From Actinomycetota bacterium (GTDB lineage: Bacteria; Actinomycetota; Aquicultoria; Aquicultorales; Aquicultoraceae), in the NCBI GenBank assembly GCA_030017355.1, contig JASEIR010000057.1, positions 1 to 12,081 on the forward strand: 12,081 nucleotides of DNA, read 5' to 3'. Below the pieces are notes generated by a model. The model was not told the origin of the DNA and made no database searches. It saw only the letters and a program-made list of their open reading frames with translations. Below are positions 5,022 through 12,081 of this stretch, in pieces. Position numbers and translations under genes: made by a program. Each line of letters begins with the position of its first letter. Positions within the stretch are counted from its first letter, which is position 1.

Positions 5022-5822
5022 ATGGATAAAAACAGAGATCTTTTAGACTCAATTAATCGTGAAAACGGGCTCACAAGGATTAATAGAGCAATTTACCAGA
5101 AGCTAGTGGATTGCGGAATCCCAGGTATTATTGTTGCAAAACCAGCTTACAATTTAGCCCAGATGTATATCCAGTCCCTTGACTTTGTAGCTAAGACTAA
5201 CGAGTTTTCCAAGCTCACAGATGCACCTAGTATTGCTGAAAAAGTTCTTGAAATGCGTGAATCTGTTAAGGTTTTGAGGCACTTCACCGGGCAGTTTGGC
5301 CGAAGTTATTATGTCCTCATGGATAGGTTGAGCATGATAACAGGGAATTGGTATGGTGAAGGCTATGAAGAAGCGTTAGATGAGGCGGTAAATAAGTTTG
5401 AAGAAATACTTAGCAATCTTGCAAGCGAAGACCTTAGAGACAGGATGCAAGATGAAATTAGGTCTCATAATCGCCAACAACACGGGAATATTGTAAGGAG
5501 GCTTATTTCAAAAGGCTGTCCTGAAGATATTTCAAACCACTTTGCTGATAATTTATTTGAGCTAAAACTTGAAGCTGCAAATCTTATTTCTCTAGTTGAT
5601 AAAATGGTAAGCCTTACAGATGATTTTGAAAACTTGATTCTTGAAATTGAGCAGATTTTAGTTGATATCTCGATTCCGTGGGTTGGTTTCAGTCCAGGCG
5701 AGACTGCACATGCTCTCTGGCATATGGGCGACCACGATGAAGATAATTTCTTCTTTATGGGATTTCTTGGTTGGTCGCTTGCTGTTCTAGAGAATCTTCA
5801 AGAAAATGTTGAGGACCTGTAA
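5022..5822 (+). CDS. Conserved-looking helical protein of unknown function
   Basis: This 266-residue soluble, acidic and largely helical protein has no signal peptide or membrane segment. I do not recognise the family. The only conspicuous motif is a histidine/acid-rich cluster near the C-terminus, H230, H234, D237, H238, D239, E240, D241 (HALWHMGDHDED), which could bind a metal or simply cap helices. The ATG at 5022 is preferred to the overlapping TTG at 5019; no strong Shine-Dalgarno precedes either. A TATAAT box sits upstream and hairpins follow the stop, so it is probably a single-gene transcript. It has a consistent open frame and codon use like its neighbours, so it is real, but nothing in the context gives it a role. 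Confidence 0.75.
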   Translation: MDKNRDLLDSINRENGLTRINRAIYQKLVDCGIPGIIVAKPAYNLAQMYIQSLDFVAKTNEFSKLTDAPSIAEKVLEMRESVKVLRHFTGQFGRSYYVLMDRLSMITGNWYGEGYEEALDEAVNKFEEILSNLASEDLRDRMQDEIRSHNRQQHGNIVRRLISKGCPEDISNHFADNLFELKLEAANLISLVDKMVSLTDDFENLILEIEQILVDISIPWVGFSPGETAHALWHMGDHDEDNFFFMGFLGWSLAVLENLQENVEDL

Positions 5823-5862
5823 AGGCACAGCCGGTTTGCCCGTAAACCATTTAATTTAAGTC

Positions 5863-5884
5863 AAATGCTTATTTTTAAGCATTT
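5863..5884 (+). terminator. Possible terminator hairpin after gene at 5022-5822
   Basis: AAATGCTTA (5863-5871) pairs perfectly with TAAGCATTT (5876-5884) around a TTTT loop, 40 bases past the stop codon. The stem is AT-rich and only a broken T-run (T, then GCGTTT) follows, so termination is plausible but not certain. Confidence 0.4.
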
Positions 5885-5888
5885 TGCG

Positions 5889-5987
5889 TTTAAAAGTTTA
5901 ACAATGGGGTATTAGATAATTGTCTTCCGCTCCTTTTAAGGCCCGCTTGCCTACCATATTTGGTGTAAGCGGGCCAAAACTTTTAAA
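5889..5987. repeat. Nested inverted repeats in the intergenic region
   Basis: A strong 9-bp GC-rich hairpin is formed by GGCCCGCTT (5940-5948) and AAGCGGGCC (5967-5975), with ACCA/TGGT able to pair inside. It is enclosed by TTTAAAAGTTT (5889-5899) and AAACTTTTAAA (5977-5987), an 11-bp perfect inverted repeat. The GC hairpin is not followed by a T-run on either strand, so a plain intrinsic terminator is not obvious. A protein-binding site, an RNA structure or a small mobile relic are alternatives. Confidence 0.5.
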
Positions 5988-5994
5988 AACTACC

Positions 5995-6024
5995 CGGAAT
6001 CATTCTTAACGGAATCATTCTTAA
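5995..6024 (+). repeat. Perfect tandem 15-bp repeat upstream of the DNA ligase
   Basis: CGGAATCATTCTTAA occurs twice back to back, at 5995-6009 and 6010-6024, with no mismatch. It lies 76 bases before the ligase ATG. The one-and-a-half-turn periodicity and promoter-proximal position suit an operator, but replication slippage would give the same picture. Confidence 0.6.
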
Positions 6025-6099
6025 GCACACGAGGTCAAAATATACCAGATTAGGGTAAGATTTCTGGAAAAATCAAAAAACTATAAGGTGATTTATCGT

Positions 6100-7851
6100 A
6101 TGGAATATAGATTATTAGCAGAGATATTTAGCAAGATTGAATCGACTACTAAGCGAACAGCCATGACAAATTTTCTCTCAGAGCTTCTAGGAAAAACCCC
6201 ACCCGATCTCATCGACAAGGTTGTTTATTTAGTTCAGGGAAAGCTCTATCCGGATTTTTTAGGAATAGAGATAGGCATGGCGGAAAAGCTTGTTATAAGA
6301 GCAGTGTCTTTAGCTACCGGTTTAAGTGCTAGAGAGATTGAAGAGGACCTAAGCCGCACTGGTGATATTGGGGATACGGCATATGAGGAACTGCGAAAAG
6401 CCAAACCTGAGATTAAAGAACCTCTTACGGTTTCTGATGTCTATACAGCACTGGATAGGATTGCAAAAACAGCAGGTCCTGGAAGTATAGAAGTAAAAAT
6501 AAATATGCTTGCACAGCTTATAAAAAGAGCAATCCCCCTTGAAGCCAAATATATCGCAAGAACTGTTACAAAAAAATTAAGGCTTGGAGTAGCGGATATG
6601 ACCATATTGGATGCTCTTGCCATTGTTTATGGCGGGGGTAGGCAATCACGACCGGCTGTTGAGCGGGCTTACAACGTAACGTCTGATTTAGGAGCTGTTG
6701 CGCAGGCTATTGCCAGAGGTGGTGTTGAGGCAGTAAAGAAATTTAAGGTTACAGTAGGCAAGCCAATACGGCCAATGCTTGCAGAGCGGCTGCGTTCTCC
6801 GGCAGAAATTTTAGCCAAAACAGGGGGCGAATGCGTTGCTGAGTACAAGTATGACGGTGAGCGCGTTCAAATCCATAAGCAAGGCAACGATGTTATCCTA
6901 TTTTCAAGAAGAATAGAAAACATAACCAATCAATATCCAGATGTAGTCCAGCTTGTGCAGAATACCATAACTGCTGATAGCGCGATTATTGAGGGTGAAA
7001 TCGTAGCATTTGATCCGGAAACAAATGAAATGAGACCGTTTCAAGAGCTTATGCGAAGGCGGCGGAAATATGGTATAGAAGAAATGGTGAAGGAATTTCC
7101 GGCATCTATTTTTTATTTTGACTGCGTTTATGAGAGCGGTCGAGATTTGACCGGTCTATCATTTCCAGAACGCCGTAAAGTATTGGAACGGATAGTAAAA
7201 AGAACAGATAGAGCTAGGATCGTCGAACACAAAATAGTTCGCAATGTAGATGAAATGGAAAAATTTTTTGAGGAGTCGGTTCAAAGCGGAACTGAAGGGA
7301 TTCTATGCAAATCTATTGGGCCTGAGTCGATTTACCAGGCAGGTTCACGTGGTTTTTTATGGATAAAATTTAAGCGTGAATATAGAAGCGAAATGACCGA
7401 TACTGTTGACTTAGTTGTGGTTGGTGCCTACTATGGCCGTGGAAAAAGAGCAGGTGTTTATGGGTCTCTATTAATGGCTGTTTATTCGCCCGATACGGAT
7501 ACGTTTAAGACAATAACTAGACTGGGAGCTGGCTTTACAGATAAAGACCTTGCAGAACTTCCGAAAATGCTAGAGCCTTATAAAATTGAGAAACGACATC
7601 CACGCGTCGAGGCGAAAGAAAAACCAGACGTATGGTTTGTTCCAGCTGTAGTACTAGAGGTAATCGGGGCTGAGATCACATTAAGCCCACTTCACACTAC
7701 TGGATTTAATATATTTAGACCAGATAGTGGCTTAGCAATTAGATTTCCCCGTTTTACAGGAAGATATAGACTTGATAAATCGCCAGAAGATGCAACTACT
7801 GAGCGCGAGATCATAGAAATGTACGAATCAAGGCTTCGAAAAGTTGCTTAG
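6100..7851 (+). CDS. lig: ATP-dependent DNA ligase, archaeal/eukaryotic LIG1 type
   Basis: This 583-residue enzyme would seal nicks with ATP. Domain order matches the three-domain archaeal type: helical DNA-binding domain (about 1-205), nucleotidyltransferase domain (about 215-425) and OB fold to the C-terminus. Motif I is EYKYDGERVQIHK, with the adenylated lysine at K250. RRIENITNQYP follows as motif Ia. EGEIVAFD and FYFDCVY match the internal acidic and aromatic motifs. Motif IV is EGILCKS (E399 to S405). Motif V is WIKFKREY, with K423 and K425. The C-terminus ends RFPRFTGRYRLDKSPEDATT, the family RFxR ending. The ATG at 6100 is chosen because AAGGTGA at 6085-6091 then forms its ribosome site; GTG at 6088 lies inside that site. 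Bacteria normally replicate with NAD-dependent LigA, so this is probably an additional repair or lineage-specific ligase. Confidence 0.95.
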   Translation: MEYRLLAEIFSKIESTTKRTAMTNFLSELLGKTPPDLIDKVVYLVQGKLYPDFLGIEIGMAEKLVIRAVSLATGLSAREIEEDLSRTGDIGDTAYEELRKAKPEIKEPLTVSDVYTALDRIAKTAGPGSIEVKINMLAQLIKRAIPLEAKYIARTVTKKLRLGVADMTILDALAIVYGGGRQSRPAVERAYNVTSDLGAVAQAIARGGVEAVKKFKVTVGKPIRPMLAERLRSPAEILAKTGGECVAEYKYDGERVQIHKQGNDVILFSRRIENITNQYPDVVQLVQNTITADSAIIEGEIVAFDPETNEMRPFQELMRRRRKYGIEEMVKEFPASIFYFDCVYESGRDLTGLSFPERRKVLERIVKRTDRARIVEHKIVRNVDEMEKFFEESVQSGTEGILCKSIGPESIYQAGSRGFLWIKFKREYRSEMTDTVDLVVVGAYYGRGKRAGVYGSLLMAVYSPDTDTFKTITRLGAGFTDKDLAELPKMLEPYKIEKRHPRVEAKEKPDVWFVPAVVLEVIGAEITLSPLHTTGFNIFRPDSGLAIRFPRFTGRYRLDKSPEDATTEREIIEMYESRLRKVA

Positions 7852-7880
7852 CAGGACTGCTTTGTTTAGTCTGCTTTATC
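7850..7880 (+). terminator. Weak terminator-like hairpin after the ligase
   Basis: AGCAGGACT (7850-7858) can pair with AGTCTGCT (7868-7875) with one bulged base, followed by TTATCT. The structure overlaps the ligase stop codon and the T-run is poor. Confidence 0.3.
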
Positions 7881-7889
7881 TCTGCCTGA

Positions 7890-7918
7890 TTGTTCTAATA
7901 CCATATTATTAATATAAT
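7890..7918 (+). promoter_or_regulatory. Sigma70-type promoter for the STT3 gene
   Basis: TTGTTC (7890-7895) and a perfect TATAAT (7913-7918) are separated by exactly 17 bp. Transcription would start near 7925, leaving a leader of about 90 to 120 nt before the STT3 start. Only a short ATGCA/TGCAT hairpin (around 7970-7984) was noticed in that leader. Confidence 0.65.
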
Positions 7919-8043
7919 TTTACTAGCGGTAGGAACATTTTATTGGTAGCTTATTTTCAGAATTTTGGTATGCACCTATGCATTACAGCCGTAGGTAGCT
8001 TCCCAACTGATTGATCTATAGGCGTTGGCAGAAAGGGATTGCA

Positions 8044-10335
8044 TTGGGCTTAAAGAGGAGAGGTGCACGTAAGAGTAAGCCAAAAACCAATCAGCAACAA
8101 GCAGTGAACTACCGCTATAAGAATTTGCAAATAATTCTAGCTTTAGCTTTAGCAGCATTTGTCTCACTTTATCTAAGGTATAGGCTTTTTCCCATTCTTT
8201 CTTACAACCCTGCCTATGTCCTTGCAGCTGATAATGATTCTGCAAGCTACCTCAGGTTATTCGATCTTGCCCTTACCAAATTTCCCAAAATGCCAGGCTC
8301 GATAGATTTTTATTCTGCCTACCCGTGGGGCTTTAAACAAGTTATATCTCCTATCTGGCCATATTTTTTGGCAATGTTTTCAATTCCCATGTCTGTAATT
8401 TTTCGGCTACAACCAGCCCAGGCAGCTGGTCTTTTAGCGATAGCGGTCGGCTTAGCGGCGCCTATTCCAATATACTTCTTTACTAAGGAAATATTCGGTA
8501 AGCAGATAGCACTAATATCAGCTTTTATCTCACTCTTTCTGCCAAGATTTGTTTCCCTAAGCAATACAAGGATTGATCATCATGTTGCTGATTTGCTTTT
8601 GGTATCGCTGATCTTTGCTTCTTTTCTAAATGCAAGGAGGTACTATATCGAGAAAAAGACTAGCGATTTTGTAATTCTGCTTGGCGTTGCTGGTATGTTA
8701 GTTGCCGCAGCTATGCTAATTTCTCTCTCGCTTATTTTAATCTTGTCAATGATCATGGTCCCAGTGATTATCTCACTATTTATCTTCTCCAGGGAAGAAG
8801 TTGAGCCTGTTTTCGCGGTATCGTGCGGTATATTTGGATTTGCTTCATTAATTTTAGCCTTGCTTACTTTAACCACCACATGGTTTGTAAAATCATTTGA
8901 TTTCAGCCATCTATCTTACCTTCATATTGCGGTATTCGGTGTAATTGCAATCATAAGCGGAGTTGGTTTTGCGGCCTTTCGTACAAGTATCAACCTATCA
9001 ACAATTAGGATTATCGTAGCATCTGCCCTTGTTGCGTTAATCGGGTTAGCTTTTTCTATTTCGCCCACCTCGAGCATACTAGTGAAAGCTTATTTAAGAA
9101 GCATTGGCAGTTATCCACTAGGTATCGAAACCCAAGAACTATCATCAATGTTTTCTAGGGGCATCTTTATACCAATTGCTCATTACAGCTATCTTTTTTT
9201 CATTGCACCGCTTGCCATTATTTATTCTCTGTTGGCTATTTTGCATAAACGGGCTTTTAAGTTTGAGCATCTATTTTTCTACTCCATGTTTACTCTTTTG
9301 GGTTTTTACGCAATTGAAGCACTTTATTACAGCCTCTATCTTTCAATATTTATAGTGATAGGTTATGCTCTGAGTATTGCTTTGGTGGCGCGCTCGTTTA
9401 GAGTGAAAATAAATGATACCAAGTCTGGTAACAAGAGAGTCAACTTAATGCTTTCTGTTTGCACTCTAGCAGTTATTTTAGTAATGGCTTATGAAGATAG
9501 CGTTCTGCTAAAACCTGTAATGACCAATCCAAATCTTCTGGATATAGCTCAATATATAAGGGAGAATACACCAGCGCCAGGTAATTTTTATAGGCCTGAA
9601 GAGAAACCATCTTATGGCATTATGTGCAATTGGGACCAAAGTTTTAGGCTCCAATACTTTAGCCAGCGAGCAACAGTGTCGACAGGCAATCACGAGACAG
9701 GCATTAAAGGAGTAATTGCAGCTGAGAAATTCTTTCAAGCACTTAGCGAGAATGAAGGTTTGAAGGTTTTGGAAGGTCTTAATGTCAAATATGTAGTGAT
9801 AGATCGACTGATTGATTTTTGGGAGGGTGATATTTCAAGAATTGGCGAGCCAACGATACGCCCGATTGAAGTTGCAAGGCGGGTGGACCCAAGCGAGGCT
9901 GATATGAATAAAATTAGACAAACCATGGCTGCTCGTCTTTATTATGATATATTAAGTCCACCGCCCATTGATAATAGGCCACCTCTACATCATTTCCGTC
10001 TGCTTTATATTAGTGATGCTTTTTATGGCCCAGAGCCTTTTATTATACAAGAGGTTGTCAAAGGGGCTCGTATCATTGTTAAGATGGCACCTGGTGATAC
10101 TGCTTCCATTGAAACCAAGATAACTGCCAACAATGGTTATGTCATTACATGGCGATCAACAGGACAAGCAGACGAGAATGGGATTTTTTCGACCATAGTT
10201 CCTTACTCAACACAAGGCGGAAAGCCGTTTATAAAAGTTGAGCGGTATCGTCTGAAATCAGGCAATATCGATAGTTTCTTTGATGTTGATGAAGACGCTG
10301 TTCAAAACGGCGAAACGATCTCACTATCAATCTAA
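8044..10335 (+). CDS. STT3-family oligosaccharyltransferase (PglB/AglB-like)
   Basis: This is a 763-residue polytopic membrane protein of the STT3 family, which transfers a lipid-linked oligosaccharide to asparagine on the outer face of the membrane. A basic N-terminus is followed by about 13 hydrophobic segments up to residue 480, then a soluble C-terminal domain. Counterparts of the catalytic motifs are AADNDSASYLRL (first acidic motif, D63/D65), YPWGFKQVISPIWPYF (first-loop proline/tryptophan block) and TRIDHHVAD (second acidic motif, D178). The position of WWDYG is NWDQS (529-533), a divergent form, followed as usual by an SQRATVSTGNHETG segment and NVKYVVID. TTG at 8044 is preferred because GAAAGGGA (8031-8038) precedes it; the upstream TTG at 8011 would add 11 residues. 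It lies upstream of a secreted membrane-anchored protein with N-glycosylation sequons. Family assignment is strong; the divergent motif leaves sequon specificity open. Confidence 0.85.
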   Translation: MGLKRRGARKSKPKTNQQQAVNYRYKNLQIILALALAAFVSLYLRYRLFPILSYNPAYVLAADNDSASYLRLFDLALTKFPKMPGSIDFYSAYPWGFKQVISPIWPYFLAMFSIPMSVIFRLQPAQAAGLLAIAVGLAAPIPIYFFTKEIFGKQIALISAFISLFLPRFVSLSNTRIDHHVADLLLVSLIFASFLNARRYYIEKKTSDFVILLGVAGMLVAAAMLISLSLILILSMIMVPVIISLFIFSREEVEPVFAVSCGIFGFASLILALLTLTTTWFVKSFDFSHLSYLHIAVFGVIAIISGVGFAAFRTSINLSTIRIIVASALVALIGLAFSISPTSSILVKAYLRSIGSYPLGIETQELSSMFSRGIFIPIAHYSYLFFIAPLAIIYSLLAILHKRAFKFEHLFFYSMFTLLGFYAIEALYYSLYLSIFIVIGYALSIALVARSFRVKINDTKSGNKRVNLMLSVCTLAVILVMAYEDSVLLKPVMTNPNLLDIAQYIRENTPAPGNFYRPEEKPSYGIMCNWDQSFRLQYFSQRATVSTGNHETGIKGVIAAEKFFQALSENEGLKVLEGLNVKYVVIDRLIDFWEGDISRIGEPTIRPIEVARRVDPSEADMNKIRQTMAARLYYDILSPPPIDNRPPLHHFRLLYISDAFYGPEPFIIQEVVKGARIIVKMAPGDTASIETKITANNGYVITWRSTGQADENGIFSTIVPYSTQGGKPFIKVERYRLKSGNIDSFFDVDEDAVQNGETISLSI

Positions 10336-10359
10336 TTTTTATGTTTCATCCTACAAATG

Positions 10360-10489
10360 ATTATTGAAGGTAATAGTCAAAGGTATACTTCAATAATGCT
10401 TTCAACTTGAACTCTAGATGCTATTATTCAACAGTTCCACTTATTGCGTGAATTCTATATTATAGGTAACAGGACTACTTAACTGTTGA
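10360..10489. repeat. Two inverted repeats in the gap after the STT3 gene
   Basis: ATTATTGAAG (10360-10369) is a perfect inverse of CTTCAATAAT (10388-10397), a 10-bp stem with an 18-nt loop located 25 bases past the STT3 stop. TCAACAGTT (10428-10436) is a perfect inverse of AACTGTTGA (10481-10489). Neither is followed by a T-run. The first could slow or end transcription; the second, close to the next gene, could be regulatory. No gene lies in 10336-10539. Confidence 0.4.
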
Positions 10490-10539
10490 GTCAGGAACAA
10501 GGTGTCCATGGATATTCCAAGGTCAATAGGTAGGCAATT

Positions 10540-11865
10540 TTGAGAGTAAGCAAATTTATCTGCTGCTTAGCGCTGGCTATCATAATAATAATGATGATTC
10601 CTGCAGTTGCGTGTGCGGGCGCTGCATATCTAGGCTCCTCCGGGAATCCGATAAAACCGGAAGAGAGTTCAGACATAGTGCTTGAGAAACATATCATGCA
10701 AATCTGGCTTCATAGAGGATTTGCTGAAGTAGAGAACGTTTATCAACTCTATAACGCAGGTGAAGACCAGGCATTTATGATAGGCGAGCCAGAAGATATG
10801 AATTCTCAACTGTCTCTCCAATATGGGATCCTTAATTTTAGAGCATATGTTGACGGAAACGAAGTTGATGTTAGAAAGGCTAAGACAAAAGACCAGGTAA
10901 TTGGTAAGTTATCTGGCAATATTAACTGGCATGTTCATAACGTCCTTATGACTAAGGGACAGCGGGTAGTTATTGTTCACACATATTGGATAACAATACC
11001 TAGTTGGAAGCCCAAACTCTTCATTCCTCTTGAGCCTACAGCAAGCTGGAAAGGAAATGTGGCTGAGGCAAGCTATATTGTTAACTTGATGGATGGCCTA
11101 AGCATTAGAAATCTTATGTATCCGAAGGATTACAGTACAAGGGCTGGAGAGTATGCAATTATGCCTCGTGGGTTTGAAGCTGGAAATGACGAAATAAGAT
11201 GGTTTTTTGCAAATCAGGAGCCTGTGCAAAACTTAGAAATCATGATTTTTCCAAACAGTGATAAGGAAATTACAAAGGCGGAGGCGTCAGGAACGTATAG
11301 CGAAGGCAATAAGAACTATCTTGGTGAGTTTGTGGCCGATGGGGATCCCACTACGGCGTGGGGATTTGTCAGTACAGGAAAGAAGGAGTGGGTAACCTTA
11401 TTCTTTGATAGGAAAAGATGGGTAAGGGAAATTAGGATTATATCAGGATACGGTGCTCTTGAAAGCATGTATAAGTTTTATAACCGACCAAAAGTTATAA
11501 CGCTTAGCTTTTCTGATGGCACAAGTCAGCAAATTAAACTCAAAGACAGCCTTGATATGCAGTATGTATCGGTAAAACCAGTTCAAACCGAATATGTTAA
11601 ACTTCAAGTTGACGATGTTTATAAAGGGATTCACCCCTATATCACTTTTGTTAGTGAACTTGAGCCAAGCGAGCTTAAATCAGTAACAAAGTTTAGTCCC
11701 ACCTCATGGAAGATAGGTCTTAAGCAATTTAAGCTGCCAAATCAGTCTTCGAATTATACTTTGGCGTACAAGATCGCAGTTGCGGCAACTGCAGTTGTGT
11801 TTCTAGTTATTGGATGGCAGATTACTATGTTGCTAATAAACCGATTTAAGAGTAAAGTCAGTTAA
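10540..11865 (+). CDS. Secreted, membrane-anchored protein with discoidin-like domain
   Basis: This 441-residue protein has a signal peptide at residues 1-26 (basic start, IIIIMMIP core, ACAG cleavage-like site; C25 is preceded by AVA, a marginal lipobox). Residues 40-240 are a beta-rich region I do not recognise. Residues about 255-375 resemble the F5/8 type C (discoidin) fold, in particular the domain named for NADase translocation: FVADGDPTTAWGF, EWVTLFFD, VREIRIISGYG, RPKVITLSFSDGTSQQIKL and YVKLQVDDVYKG occur in that order. A C-terminal helix at 411-433, followed by basic RFKSK, anchors it, leaving the bulk outside. The only N-X-S/T sequons, N401-Q-S and N405-Y-T, lie just outside the anchor. 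The start is TTG at 10540 after GGTAGG. It follows the STT3 gene by 204 bases and is a plausible glycoprotein or carbohydrate-binding surface protein. Confidence 0.75.
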   Translation: MRVSKFICCLALAIIIIMMIPAVACAGAAYLGSSGNPIKPEESSDIVLEKHIMQIWLHRGFAEVENVYQLYNAGEDQAFMIGEPEDMNSQLSLQYGILNFRAYVDGNEVDVRKAKTKDQVIGKLSGNINWHVHNVLMTKGQRVVIVHTYWITIPSWKPKLFIPLEPTASWKGNVAEASYIVNLMDGLSIRNLMYPKDYSTRAGEYAIMPRGFEAGNDEIRWFFANQEPVQNLEIMIFPNSDKEITKAEASGTYSEGNKNYLGEFVADGDPTTAWGFVSTGKKEWVTLFFDRKRWVREIRIISGYGALESMYKFYNRPKVITLSFSDGTSQQIKLKDSLDMQYVSVKPVQTEYVKLQVDDVYKGIHPYITFVSELEPSELKSVTKFSPTSWKIGLKQFKLPNQSSNYTLAYKIAVAATAVVFLVIGWQITMLLINRFKSKVS

Positions 11866-11969
11866 TCTAAAGGGCTTAGTTTAGGCATTTTTGTGTTAAG
11901 TTTGCGCCTTAACCTACCGATAATTTTACGCAATACGATAATAGCAGTATGTAGGTAGGTAAAGGCAAA

Positions 11970-12081
11970 ATGGGAAATTCCAAAGCGAAAGTTAAAAAAG
12001 AAAAAGGTTGTCCTATTAATCTCAACGTAATTCTTCTAATCATTCTTCTTGGGGCTTTTAGCTTATATGTATATCTTACAA
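11970..12081 (+). CDS. Membrane protein, N-terminal fragment cut by window end
   Basis: An ATG at 11970, with AAAGG a few bases upstream, opens a frame that runs to the end of the window (37 codons visible). The start is strongly basic (KAKVKKEK), followed by a hydrophobic segment (NLNVILLIILLGAFSLYVYL), so the protein enters the membrane at once with its N-terminus inside. Polytopic glycosyltransferases of the STT3/PMT type often begin this way and would suit the neighbours, but nothing diagnostic is in view. The gap 11866-11969 holds a short GTTAAG/CTTAAC hairpin (11895-11913) and CCTACC...GGTAGG (11913-11918, 11954-11959). Confidence 0.55.
   Translation, partial: MGNSKAKVKKEKGCPINLNVILLIILLGAFSLYVYLT

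Noticed and set aside
8643..8879. Minus-strand open frames inside the OsmC, ligase, STT3 and discoidin-like genes
   Set aside because: They are antisense shadows of clearly identified plus-strand genes and lack ribosome sites or recognisable motifs.

Overview
The window looks like chromosomal DNA of an uncultivated, probably anaerobic bacterium, AT-leaning apart from a GC-rich repeat tract at the left end. Shine-Dalgarno sequences, sigma70-like promoters and a tRNA-sensing T-box leader mark it as bacterial. Three features are more common in archaea or in deep-branching anaerobic bacteria: a DUF39/NIL-ferredoxin homocysteine pathway, an archaeal-type ATP-dependent DNA ligase and an STT3-family oligosaccharyltransferase. 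Deep Actinobacteriota, Chloroflexota or Desulfobacterota-like lineages would all fit. No taxonomic marker gene is present, so this is only an inference.

Layout. 1-500 is a patchwork of at least four unrelated short repeat families with no credible gene. 579-992 encodes an OsmC-family protein. 1018-4498 is the centre of the window: a promoter, a T-box riboswitch with a terminator, two small ORFs of unknown nature, then hcyS-like DUF39, a NIL-domain 2[4Fe-4S] ferredoxin and a MetE-catalytic-domain-like (core methionine synthase type) gene. The apparent specifier is AUG and the T-box UGGU calls for a tRNA with discriminator A. Both point to tRNA-Met, and the operon encodes a plausible sulfide to homocysteine to methionine route. 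When uncharged tRNA-Met accumulates the leader should antiterminate and switch on methionine synthesis.

4537-4749 (minus strand) encodes a small single-span membrane protein behind a structured leader region. 5022-5822 encodes an unrecognised helical protein. After a hairpin-rich gap and a perfect 15-bp tandem repeat comes the ATP-dependent DNA ligase (6100-7851). A promoter at 7890-7918 leads into an STT3-like oligosaccharyltransferase (8044-10335), followed by a signal-peptide protein (10540-11865) with a discoidin-like domain and a C-terminal membrane anchor. That protein's only two N-X-S/T sequons lie side by side just outside the anchor, which makes it a candidate glycosylation substrate. 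A further membrane-protein gene begins at 11970 and runs off the window.

The strongest findings are the tRNA-Met-controlled methionine operon and the STT3 plus sequon-bearing surface protein pairing. The individual families are known; the arrangements are what deserve checking.
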